A stretch of 13,089 bases of DNA from a bacterium. GTDB taxonomy: Bacteria > JALSQH01. Shown in pieces: positions 1 through 6,062 of this stretch. Made by a program: the position numbers and the translations under genes. The first letter of the stretch is position 1. Each line of letters opens with the position of its first letter. The notes under the pieces are model-generated. The model had not been told where the DNA came from, did not search any database, and saw nothing but the letters and a program-made list of their open reading frames with translations. Location of the stretch: positions 1 to 13,089 of the forward strand of contig JALTID010000017.1 in NCBI GenBank assembly GCA_027004335.1. Reading direction: 5' to 3'.

Positions 1-838
1 CCAGTAATCTTCTAATAATTAAGTCTCTCACCATATTGAGATCGCTCTTTCCCGCTCTATTTTTGCTTTCAATCAGAAAAATATAATATCCATTCTGTAA
101 GTTATAAATTTTTGATACCCGGTGAAGGGGAAGAGTTGAGATAATTCTCCACAACTGCGCAGAAACATCATCCTTTGAAAAAATATACCCATTATGTGGT
201 ACATATGGATTTTTACTACGCTCATAATGAAGAAAATCCCCTTCTGATCGTATCTTATTTCTAAAATCTTTTGCAGCAACAAAATTATCAAATATAATCA
301 TATGAGCTCTGACCCACTTTCTCTTTGTAAATTCAGTCTGATGTTTCGCGTAATACATTTCTATTTTTTTATCATCAATCTTAATTCTGTTCCATACCCT
401 TTCCTTCAGGAATTTTCTTATCTTAATATCTTCTTCAATTCTTCTGAGCCAATCTTTATAACTGATCCCATATCTCAGAAAAAGCCTATTTAATTCCTCC
501 TTAGCAACATTACCTTCTATTTTTTTTATTTCAGCCCTCAATTCCGAAGATGAAACTCTTATTTCCTCCTGATTAACTACTTGAAGAAGAAGTTTTCTTT
601 CAATAATCAACTGTATCACTTTTTCCCTTAATTTCTCTCTGGAAGGATCCCACAGGAAATTTAGACTCGCAGTGGATTCCTCATCCTGCCACGGATAAAT
701 TTCACCTACCTCTACCGCTACATCTTTCAGTGTAACCGGCTCGCCATTTACATACATGAGAATATTTTTATTAAATTTCTCTCTATGGGAACAACCAGAA
801 ACAAAAAGTAGTATAAGAAAAAAAATGGAGGAACTCAC
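1..838 (-). CDS. Divergent parvulin-type (SurA/PrsA-like) lipoprotein, 3' end missing
   Basis: The minus-strand frame is open from 853 to the left edge, so the C-terminus lies outside. Read from GTG at 838-836, the protein has a short hydrophobic signal and a lipobox VSGC with Cys at residue 16. A SurA-N-like helical region follows (about residues 25-165). The last part, about residues 175-258, resembles a parvulin rotamase: it opens with VRAHMIIF, has a GDF element, and closes with NGYYIFLIE, matching the family's HI-start and GYHxIxLE-end. Several usual parvulin core residues, such as the paired glycines in the middle, are not evident, so it may be a chaperone without isomerase activity. 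I chose GTG 838 because GGAGGAG lies six bases upstream. The alternative ATG at 853 would add two acidic residues before the signal peptide. It follows the other parvulin lipoprotein gene by 45 bases and is probably its paralogue. Predicted site is the periplasmic face of a membrane. Confidence 0.8.
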   Translation of the reverse strand, partial: MSSSIFFLILLFVSGCSHREKFNKNILMYVNGEPVTLKDVAVEVGEIYPWQDEESTASLNFLWDPSREKLREKVIQLIIERKLLLQVVNQEEIRVSSSELRAEIKKIEGNVAKEELNRLFLRYGISYKDWLRRIEEDIKIRKFLKERVWNRIKIDDKKIEMYYAKHQTEFTKRKWVRAHMIIFDNFVAAKDFRNKIRSEGDFLHYERSKNPYVPHNGYIFSKDDVSAQLWRIISTLPLHRVSKIYNLQNGYYIFLIESKNRAGKSDLNMVRDLIIRRLL

Positions 839-851
839 TACGAGCTCCTCC
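818..851 (-). terminator. Intrinsic-terminator-like hairpin overlapping a start codon
   Basis: On the minus strand, ten bases (851-842, GGAGGAGCTC) pair with 836-827 (GAGTTCCTCC) with one G-T wobble. The loop is five bases (GTAGT), and A then eight T follow (825-818). The stem begins 32 bases after the stop of the upstream lipoprotein gene, where a terminator would be expected. The 5' arm is also the Shine-Dalgarno sequence of the next gene, the GTG start spans loop and stem, and the T-run encodes the Phe residues of its signal peptide. It could act as an attenuator, a translation-masking hairpin, or both. Confidence 0.7.
845..851 (-). promoter_or_regulatory. Shine-Dalgarno site GGAGGAG that decides the start at GTG 838
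   Basis: GGAGGAG ends six bases before GTG 838-836. It lies inside the codons that would follow ATG 853, so the two candidate starts differ by five codons. No comparable site precedes ATG 853. The site is buried in the 5' arm of the hairpin at 851-827. Confidence 0.6.
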
Positions 852-883
852 ATGATTGATGTTTTTCTGAGAATCATTTCCAC

Positions 884-1969
884 TTACTTCTGGGGAGCAG
901 ATTTAGTTCCAGATGGTTTTTTCTGCTGTTGCTGCTTCCCTGGAGTGGCCTGCTGGGGTGCTTTCTGTTGCTGTTTTTGAGGCTGCTGAACCTTCATTGG
1001 TGGTCTGGGAGGAGTAGCGGGCCTCAAAGGAGAAGGCGCAGACTTCTGGGGACTACTCCCCTCAAGAGCATTCTTATAGACCTTTATATGATATTTTTTC
1101 ACAAGCATATCCTCAAGTTGCTTCTCAGCAAGGATTCTCTTTCGTTGCTCCAGTTGCCTCTTTATCTCAGGAGCCACTTCAATAAATTCTTTCGTGTGAG
1201 AAGGAATAACTTTTTCAAGCTGAATTAAATGGTAACCAAAATTTGTTTTTACGATTTTCATCTCTCCAGGCTTTTTGAGAGAAAATGCTGCATCAATAAA
1301 ATTTTTATCCATGTAATACCTCAATCTCTTCTGGCGAGTGAAAGGAGGAAGTTCACCTTTGCTGAAATTGACACTTTCATCCTGATTGTATTTTTTAAAT
1401 ACTTCTATCCATGGCTTTCCTCTCCTCAATTCAACGAGAGCCTTTCCAATTTTCCTTTTAGCTTTTTTCCAATCTTTTTTAGTAGCACCAGGATTTACTC
1501 TTATCATTATGTGTTTCACCTGTCTTTCTTCACCAACATTATAGGAATCTTTGTGATCTTCATAATACTTTTTTATCTCATCATCGCTAATAGAAAATTT
1601 TTTCTTCCTCAATTCTTCCCGGAGTTTTCTTATCAAAAGATTCTCTTTAAACCTTTCTACCTGTCTCCTGATTGATGGATCTCTACCATATCCTCGTGCC
1701 TCTGCTTCCTTCACCATTGCCTTCTTAATCAGGTATCTTTTTAAATAGGTTGCCATAGCTTCGGGACGCCTTAGAAATCTTCTGTAATAAGGGGGCAGAG
1801 AATCAAGTTGCTTCTTAAATTCGCCCCAGCTTATCTCTTCACCCCCAACTTCTCCAACAATTTTCCCACCTTTTTCATGTGAAGCTTTCTTCTGACCTCC
1901 GCAACCACTGGTAAACCCAACTAAAAAAAACACAAAAATAATTAAGCCTGCTAAAACCTTCTTTTTCAT
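884..1969 (-). CDS. Parvulin-type peptidyl-prolyl isomerase lipoprotein (SurA/PrsA-like)
   Basis: This 361-residue exported foldase would assist folding of periplasmic or outer-membrane proteins by prolyl cis/trans isomerisation. It has a typical lipoprotein signal (MKKK, a hydrophobic stretch, lipobox TSGC) with the lipidated Cys at residue 23. Residues 35-145 form a SurA-N-like helical region. Residues 147-254 form a parvulin domain that begins RQVKHIMIRV and ends FGYHLIQLEKV, with the conserved His near the start. From about residue 303 the last 60 residues are low-complexity Pro, Gln, Lys and Ala with runs of Gln, probably disordered; this is unusual for the family and might bind cell-wall or partner proteins. 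GGAGGT six bases before ATG 1969 supports the start. ATG overlaps the TGA of the upstream THEP1 gene (ATGA), implying translational coupling. Family assignment is firm; specific clients are unknown. Confidence 0.92.
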   Translation of the reverse strand: MKKKVLAGLIIFVFFLVGFTSGCGGQKKASHEKGGKIVGEVGGEEISWGEFKKQLDSLPPYYRRFLRRPEAMATYLKRYLIKKAMVKEAEARGYGRDPSIRRQVERFKENLLIRKLREELRKKKFSISDDEIKKYYEDHKDSYNVGEERQVKHIMIRVNPGATKKDWKKAKRKIGKALVELRRGKPWIEVFKKYNQDESVNFSKGELPPFTRQKRLRYYMDKNFIDAAFSLKKPGEMKIVKTNFGYHLIQLEKVIPSHTKEFIEVAPEIKRQLEQRKRILAEKQLEDMLVKKYHIKVYKNALEGSSPQKSAPSPLRPATPPRPPMKVQQPQKQQQKAPQQATPGKQQQQKKPSGTKSAPQK

Positions 1970-2550
1970 TTTTTACCTCCAACCACTTTTGATTTGTTAT
2001 TAAATTCTACTCCAAATTCCTCGTTAAGCAACCCGAGAAGATCTATTTTTATTTTTTCCTTTACCTGTCCCCTGTTATTCATATTTATATAATAAGTCTG
2101 TATATCATCTCTATCAAGAACTTTTTCCAGCCATTCGTCACTTTTTATCATAACAGTAGCAAGAAGAGGATAGCGAGAAGCAAGGGATTTTTCCACAGTA
2201 CTTTTAAATTTTTCTGAAAAAAGCTCCATTTTGCCAATTTCGTCAATTACGATGATTTTGAGATCATTGTCTCTCAGGCATCTCTCAACCTCAGACACTC
2301 CCACCGTTTCCAGAACATCAACTTCCACCCCATATTTTGAAATCCTTAAATCAGATTCTGAATCCACATGGGCAAATATACCTCTTTCACCCTTTAAGTT
2401 ATTTATCACAAAACCCACTCTCTTATCTTCTCTTAAAAGCTCGCTGGTGTAAAAACCGCAGAAGGGAATATCCAGCTCCTTTACTATATCCATAATAAGC
2501 GTTGTTTTCCCGCTCCTCGGTTTCCCCGTTACAAGGAGATTCCTTTTCAT
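1966..2550 (-). CDS. THEP1-family nucleoside-triphosphatase
   Basis: This 194-residue P-loop NTPase belongs to the THEP1 family (COG1618 type), whose characterised members hydrolyse ATP, GTP and other NTPs in vitro; the cellular role is unclear. The Walker A motif GKPRSGKTT is at residues 9-17, followed by the family's CGFYTSE strand at 31-37. The Walker B block DEIGKMEL is at 103-110. The length is normal for the family. It is the first gene of the minus-strand operon and its TGA overlaps the ATG of the parvulin lipoprotein by four bases. There is no recognisable Shine-Dalgarno sequence before ATG 2550, and an in-frame TAA a few bases upstream fixes the start. The C-terminal 15 residues or so look like an extension. 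The link with envelope foldases is positional only. Confidence 0.9.
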   Translation of the reverse strand: MKRNLLVTGKPRSGKTTLIMDIVKELDIPFCGFYTSELLREDKRVGFVINNLKGERGIFAHVDSESDLRISKYGVEVDVLETVGVSEVERCLRDNDLKIIVIDEIGKMELFSEKFKSTVEKSLASRYPLLATVMIKSDEWLEKVLDRDDIQTYYINMNNRGQVKEKIKIDLLGLLNEEFGVEFNNKSKVVGGKK

Positions 2551-2636
2551 CTTTTAATTTGACAAAACCGTTTTAAAATAGTTCCTGCATTATCAGTGCC
2601 TTTTAACTATAGAATTTTTCAGATTTAGAGAACATC

Positions 2637-2645
2637 TGGTACAAT
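2637..2645 (+). promoter_or_regulatory. Candidate extended -10 promoter for the membrane-protein operon
   Basis: TGGTACAAT fits an extended -10 (TGn plus TACAAT). No convincing -35 lies 16-18 bases upstream. It ends 10 bases before ATG 2656, so a transcript would start only about three or four bases before the gene. No Shine-Dalgarno site is present, which agrees with a leaderless mRNA. The region 2551-2655 separates two divergent genes; I found no clear promoter for the THEP1 side. Confidence 0.4.
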
Positions 2646-2655
2646 AACACAGAAG

Positions 2656-3327
2656 ATGGTAGAAGAAAAATTAGAATTTTCTTCCAGAAGCCTGTGGAAG
2701 GTTTTTTTCCTTCTTATTCTTTATATTGTGGGGGGTGGTGTAATTGGAGGAGGAATCGGTTATTTCCTTTACCTCCTGTTAATCAAAATTTCCCTTCTGT
2801 CTTCATACTGGTGGTCTGCCTATTTTATTCCTCTTTTCTTCCTATCTGGCTTAGCAGGAGGAGTAATTATTGGTGCTACGGAAATAATCAAATATCTTGC
2901 CATTGAAACAGGAATTGTTCCAGCCATTGTATCAACAATCTCAGGATTTATGTTTCAGGGAATAGATAAGGTTGGAGATTCAGAAAAACTCACATCCTCA
3001 GTGTTCAGTGCCATTGATTCACAGATAAAAAAATTGCAGATTAAAGCTGAAACCATAAGAAAAGGGAGAGGCTTTTTTATCACAAGGTTTCTAAGATATA
3101 AAACTTACACCATTATTTCAAAAGCTCTTCTTGCACTTTTAGAATCTCCAGAAATAAAGCAGGAAGAATTTACCAGCAGGGAAAGGGCAATCAGGATAAT
3201 AAAAAAAGGAATTATTTTTTATATGGAAGAAGCAATAGATGAAATCCTGAACACTCCCTTCATAATCTGGGTCATTGCGAACTTGATACTTATCATAATT
3301 CCAGTTATAATTGGATTAATCTTCTAA
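2656..3327 (+). CDS. Membrane protein of unknown function
   Basis: I do not recognise a family. The 223-residue protein has a probable membrane segment at about residues 15-43 with a glycine-rich core (GGGVIGGG), a second at about 54-80 (also Gly-rich), and a third at 201-223 at the very C-terminus. Between the second and third is a mostly helical, charged region of about 115 residues with many Lys and Arg and probable amphipathic helices. No catalytic motif is evident. It begins a plus-strand run with two dehydrogenase-like genes; its stop lies 15 bases before the next ATG. No Shine-Dalgarno sequence precedes ATG 2656, although a -10-like element lies close by. That the gene is real rests on its length, its coherent membrane topology and its packing with the next gene. 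Confidence 0.8.
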   Translation: MVEEKLEFSSRSLWKVFFLLILYIVGGGVIGGGIGYFLYLLLIKISLLSSYWWSAYFIPLFFLSGLAGGVIIGATEIIKYLAIETGIVPAIVSTISGFMFQGIDKVGDSEKLTSSVFSAIDSQIKKLQIKAETIRKGRGFFITRFLRYKTYTIISKALLALLESPEIKQEEFTSRERAIRIIKKGIIFYMEEAIDEILNTPFIIWVIANLILIIIPVIIGLIF

Positions 3328-3342
3328 AAGAGGAGGTTAGTT

Positions 3343-4377
3343 ATGTCTTCGGTAGCTGTTGCTGGTTGTGGAGCTATTGGCGGGATTATTGGTGGCTTCA
3401 TCTGGAACAAAATTGATACAGTGATGATCTGTAAAAATCCTGAAATCACTCAGGCTATCAGGACTCACGGTCTCTATGTAAAGGGGGCAAGGGGAAATTG
3501 GAGATTCAATCCACGAGCATATGCAAATTTTTCTGACCAGAGAGACAAATTTGACATCATTCTTTTAACTATGAAGGCAACAGCCTTAAAGGACGCAGTA
3601 AAAGATGCTCAAAATTACCTTAAACCGGATGGCTTCATGGTAACTTTTCAAAATGGAGTGGTGGAAGATCAGATAACAGATGTAATATCTCCTGAAAAAA
3701 TTGTTGGAGGTATAGTAGGATTTGGAGGCACAATGCATTCCCCTGGTGTAGTTGAAATGACTTCAAAAGGAGAATTAATATTAGGTGAATTAAATGGAGA
3801 AATCACGGAGAGAGGTAAAGAGCTCCAGAAGATTCTAAACTATGTAACCCCAACCAGAGTTACAGATAACATCTGGGGGGCGAAATATTCCAAGGTTCTT
3901 GTAAACGCCTGCATTACCACCATGGGAGCTGTTTCAGGCCTCTACCTTGGAGAAATGTTGAAGAGAAGAGAGTTCAGAAAAATCTTTGGAGAAATTCTCT
4001 ACGAAGGAGTGAAAGTAGCAGGTGCTAAGGGGTTAAAACTGGAAAAGATTTCAGGAGCTCCAATTTACAAATTTGCCCCGTCAGAGAAAGACAGAGAAGG
4101 AAAACTCACCATCAGTGGAAGGTTCAAGGATCTTCTCATAAAAATTGTTGGGATGAGATTTCGCAGGCTTAAATCTTCAAGCCTTCAGAGCTTAGAAAGA
4201 GGAAGAAAAACAGAGGTAGATTTCATAAATGGCACTATCGAAAGATACGGCAGAGAAGTCGGAGTTCCTACCCCTGTGAATGAGAGAATAATAAAAATTG
4301 TTCACGAAATAGAAGATGGGGTAAGAAGCATATCTCCGGAGAATCTGAATGAGCTTCTTCCCTTAATTAGATATTGA
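3343..4377 (+). CDS. Ketopantoate reductase-like (ApbA/PanE family) dehydrogenase
   Basis: This predicted cytosolic NADPH-dependent 2-oxoacid reductase has 344 residues. A nucleotide-binding GCGAIG is at residues 8-13. The family signature TMKAT is at 76-80, FQNGV at 102-106, and K184 with N188 fits the catalytic Lys and substrate-binding Asn of PanE. The C-terminal SSLQSLERGRKTEVDFING block (279-297) carries the conserved Glu of the TEID motif. The protein is about 40 residues longer than E. coli PanE; the extra length sits near 240-275 as a basic insert. A strong GGAGG site lies seven bases before the ATG. The neighbours do not include panB, panC or panD, so it could instead reduce another 2-keto acid or polyketide-like substrate; the family is broad. 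Its stop overlaps a TTG in the next gene's frame, which suggests co-translation. Confidence 0.88.
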   Translation: MSSVAVAGCGAIGGIIGGFIWNKIDTVMICKNPEITQAIRTHGLYVKGARGNWRFNPRAYANFSDQRDKFDIILLTMKATALKDAVKDAQNYLKPDGFMVTFQNGVVEDQITDVISPEKIVGGIVGFGGTMHSPGVVEMTSKGELILGELNGEITERGKELQKILNYVTPTRVTDNIWGAKYSKVLVNACITTMGAVSGLYLGEMLKRREFRKIFGEILYEGVKVAGAKGLKLEKISGAPIYKFAPSEKDREGKLTISGRFKDLLIKIVGMRFRRLKSSSLQSLERGRKTEVDFINGTIERYGREVGVPTPVNERIIKIVHEIEDGVRSISPENLNELLPLIRY

Positions 4378-4379
4378 GA

Positions 4380-5297
4380 ATGGGAAAAATTCTTTTCGCA
4401 GGAGCCACAGGTTTCTTAGGCTCATATCTTCTCCCGCACATTCTGGAATTGGGTGAAGTTACAATCATAACACGCTCAAAAGAAAAAGCCCTTAAAAAAG
4501 TGAAGGATCTTCCTGTAAAAATAATTGAAGGAGACTTAACCAATGAGGATTACTGGATGGAAGGAATTAAGCAGGAGAATTGGGACATTGTGATAAACCT
4601 TGTAGGCGAAAATCTCTTTGGAAGATGGACAGCATCTAAAAGAAAGAAAATATATGAATCCAGGGTAAAAGGAACAGAAAATCTTATTAAAGCACTACCT
4701 GACCTTACTCCTCTGCTTATAAATGCCTCAGCAATGGGGATTTACGGACATGGAGAGGAGAGATTGCTCAGTGAAGAATCACTTCCCGCTGAAGATGATC
4801 TCGCTTTAATAGTAGAAGAATGGGAAAGGGTTGCCGAAGATGGAAGGAGAAAAATAAACAGAGTAGTAGAGTTAAGAACAGGAATTGTAATCGCCAAGGA
4901 TGCAATTATGATAAAAAATCTTTCAAGAGCTCTTAAATTTTTTGTGGGGGGATATCCAGGCAAAGGAAAGAATTTTATTTCATGGATACATATTCAGGAC
5001 TATATAAGAAGCATTCTCTTCATAATAAAAAAAATAGAAATAGGGGGACCAGTAAATCTAACTGCCCCTGAACCTGTTCCTTTTAAAAAGTTTTGCAAGG
5101 AAATGGGGAGAATCCTCCACAGGCCCTGCTGGTTACCTATCCCAGTTCCATTAATAAGAGTAGCCTTGGGAGATCTGGCGATATTTCTCACCTTCAGCCA
5201 GAGAGCCATACCGGCAAAACTTATTGAACAAGACTTTGAATTTAAATTCCCCAATCTTACAGAGGCATTAAAAGAAATTCTTCAGGGAGGAAGATAA
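4380..5297 (+). CDS. SDR39U1/TIGR01777-type NAD(P)-dependent epimerase-like protein
   Basis: This 305-residue extended short-chain dehydrogenase resembles the YfcH/SDR39U1 group. GATGFLG at residues 8-14 is the Rossmann motif. The signature GRWT is followed by SRVKGTENLI, then SAMGIYGHG with Tyr at about 122, and SWIHIQD further on. The tail fits the DUF1731-like C-terminus, with RPCWLPIPVP and a final FEFKFPNLTEALKEIL. As is usual for this group, the classical YxxxK pair is not obvious, so its substrate and reaction are not known. I start it at ATG 4380, two bases after the upstream stop; TTG 4374, which overlaps that stop, would add two residues. No Shine-Dalgarno site is visible, so coupling to the upstream gene is likely. 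Its 3' end overlaps by 16 bases the tail of the broken gene on the other strand. Confidence 0.87.
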   Translation: MGKILFAGATGFLGSYLLPHILELGEVTIITRSKEKALKKVKDLPVKIIEGDLTNEDYWMEGIKQENWDIVINLVGENLFGRWTASKRKKIYESRVKGTENLIKALPDLTPLLINASAMGIYGHGEERLLSEESLPAEDDLALIVEEWERVAEDGRRKINRVVELRTGIVIAKDAIMIKNLSRALKFFVGGYPGKGKNFISWIHIQDYIRSILFIIKKIEIGGPVNLTAPEPVPFKKFCKEMGRILHRPCWLPIPVPLIRVALGDLAIFLTFSQRAIPAKLIEQDFEFKFPNLTEALKEILQGGR

Positions 5298-6000
5298 TTA
5301 ACTTTAACTCTAATAGGACCCAGGAGATCCTTCAACAGAACCTTTTCCATCTCCTCATAATATGGTCCAGTAATAACATCGTAAACCTATAAATCCATCC
5401 TCTTTCCTTTATTTTTTATCTTCTTTAATGAAGCTATATCCCACCCTATCCCGGGGATTTCGCTCACAAACCTTCCATTCATACAAGTTGTGAAAATCAT
5501 TTATCAGTTTTACAGAAAAAGAGTCGGGGATAAGAAGGATATTAATTGTGGCAGGAAATTTTGCATAATCAGGATAAACATCCATATGAACATAATCTCT
5601 GGTTTCTTTCAGCAGTGAAGGAAAACTGTAACAGGCAATATGTACAAATCTCTTCCCTCCGAGTAGATTATTCCCTTCTACTTCCGCTGAGGATCTTTTA
5701 AGGAGTTTCCCTGGAGCCTTTTCTTTTGCGACGGTAAATTTAAAAACAAGCTCATCATTGGGAGAAAGAGTTCCTGGAAGGTTTAAAATGAAATGATCCT
5801 TTGCATCTTTTTATCCCACTGAAATGGAATCTCCTGAACTTCACCTATAAAAAAAAAAAAAACTCTTAATTCAGAAAGAGGCTTGTCCAAGAAATTATCA
5901 GACTTACTTCCTCTTCCCCCACTAACTCTTATGGATTGGTAAGAAAAAGATGGGTAAGGCCCATCAGAAAAAGCAGGAATAAATTTAACATCTGTTCCAT
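5282..6000 (-). pseudogene. Decayed gene for a secreted protein, three frameshifts and a stop
   Basis: The 765-base gap between two plus-strand genes holds one broken minus-strand gene. ATG 6000 begins a good signal-peptide-like stretch (MEQMLNLFLLFLMGL) that stops at TAA 5931-5929. Sense continues in a second frame from about 5935 to TAA 5785-5783. A third frame runs from about 5807 to TAA 5411-5409, and sense returns to the second frame from about 5417 to TGA 5284-5282, interrupted by TAG 5389-5387. The shifts near 5808-5812 and 5412-5417 lie in A-runs on the coding strand. The pieces together give about 235 residues of plausible beta-rich protein, for example NLPGTLSPNDELVFKF. This somewhat recalls the N-terminal domain of M1-type peptidases, but I do not recognise it securely. 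A promoter-like sequence precedes it. Homopolymer sequencing errors could explain two breaks but not the TAG. Confidence 0.72.
5849..5862. repeat. Homopolymer of 14 A (T14 in the sense of the broken gene)
   Basis: Fourteen consecutive A on the plus strand read as T14 in the minus-strand pseudogene, where they would encode four Phe. It is by far the longest single-base run in the window and a likely slippage point, either in replication or in sequencing. Confidence 0.9.
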
Positions 6001-6007
6001 AAATTTA

Positions 6008-6036
6008 AAGATAAAACATGTTTTGAAATCTGTCAA
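6008..6036 (-). promoter_or_regulatory. Promoter of the broken minus-strand gene
   Basis: On the minus strand, TTGACA (6036-6031) is followed after exactly 17 bases by TATCTT (6013-6008). ATG 6000 comes seven bases later, so transcription would start at or next to the start codon. There is no Shine-Dalgarno site. The -35 matches the consensus fully; the -10 matches four of six. Confidence 0.5.
6013..6024. promoter_or_regulatory. 12-bp perfect palindrome between divergent promoters (possible operator)
   Basis: AAAACATGTTTT is a perfect palindrome. It covers the first base of the minus-strand -10 and most of its spacer side, and it overlaps the first two bases of the plus-strand -35. Such placement would let a dimeric repressor block both promoters. 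In AT-rich DNA a palindrome of this length can arise by chance, so this is only a candidate. Confidence 0.3.
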
Positions 6037-6051
6037 GAAAGAGTATATAAT
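6023..6051 (+). promoter_or_regulatory. Sigma-70-type promoter of the DnaK-like gene
   Basis: TTGAAA (6023-6028), a 17-base spacer and a perfect TATAAT (6046-6051) make a strong vegetative promoter. The ATG at 6063 is only 11 bases after the -10, so the leader would be four to six bases with no Shine-Dalgarno site. An in-frame TGA at 6051-6053 rules out an upstream start. No CIRCE element or heat-shock sigma-32 consensus is present, so regulation differs from classical dnaK operons. The -35 elements of this and the divergent promoter are separated by two bases. Confidence 0.75.
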
Positions 6052-6062
6052 GAGAACTTGTA

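Noticed and set aside
73-493. Short open frames at 73-291 (minus) and 302-493 (plus)
   Set aside because: Both overlap the longer minus-strand frame that is open from 853 to the edge and encodes a recognisable parvulin-like protein.
756-1675. Plus-strand open frames at 756-980, 929-1228 and 1229-1675
   Set aside because: They lie opposite the two parvulin lipoprotein genes; their Cys-, Leu- and Phe-rich products are antisense images of the Gln/Lys-rich coding strand and have no start signals or coherent domains.
2551-2655. TTGACA at 2559-2564 as a promoter for the membrane-protein gene
   Set aside because: No -10-like hexamer occurs at a 15-19 base distance; the extended -10 at 2637-2645 fits better.
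5298-6062. CIRCE element, sigma-32 promoter or small RNA upstream of the DnaK-like gene
   Set aside because: I searched by eye for the TTAGCACTC/GAGTGCTAA pair and for a heat-shock promoter and found neither; the stretch is explained by the broken gene and the divergent promoters.
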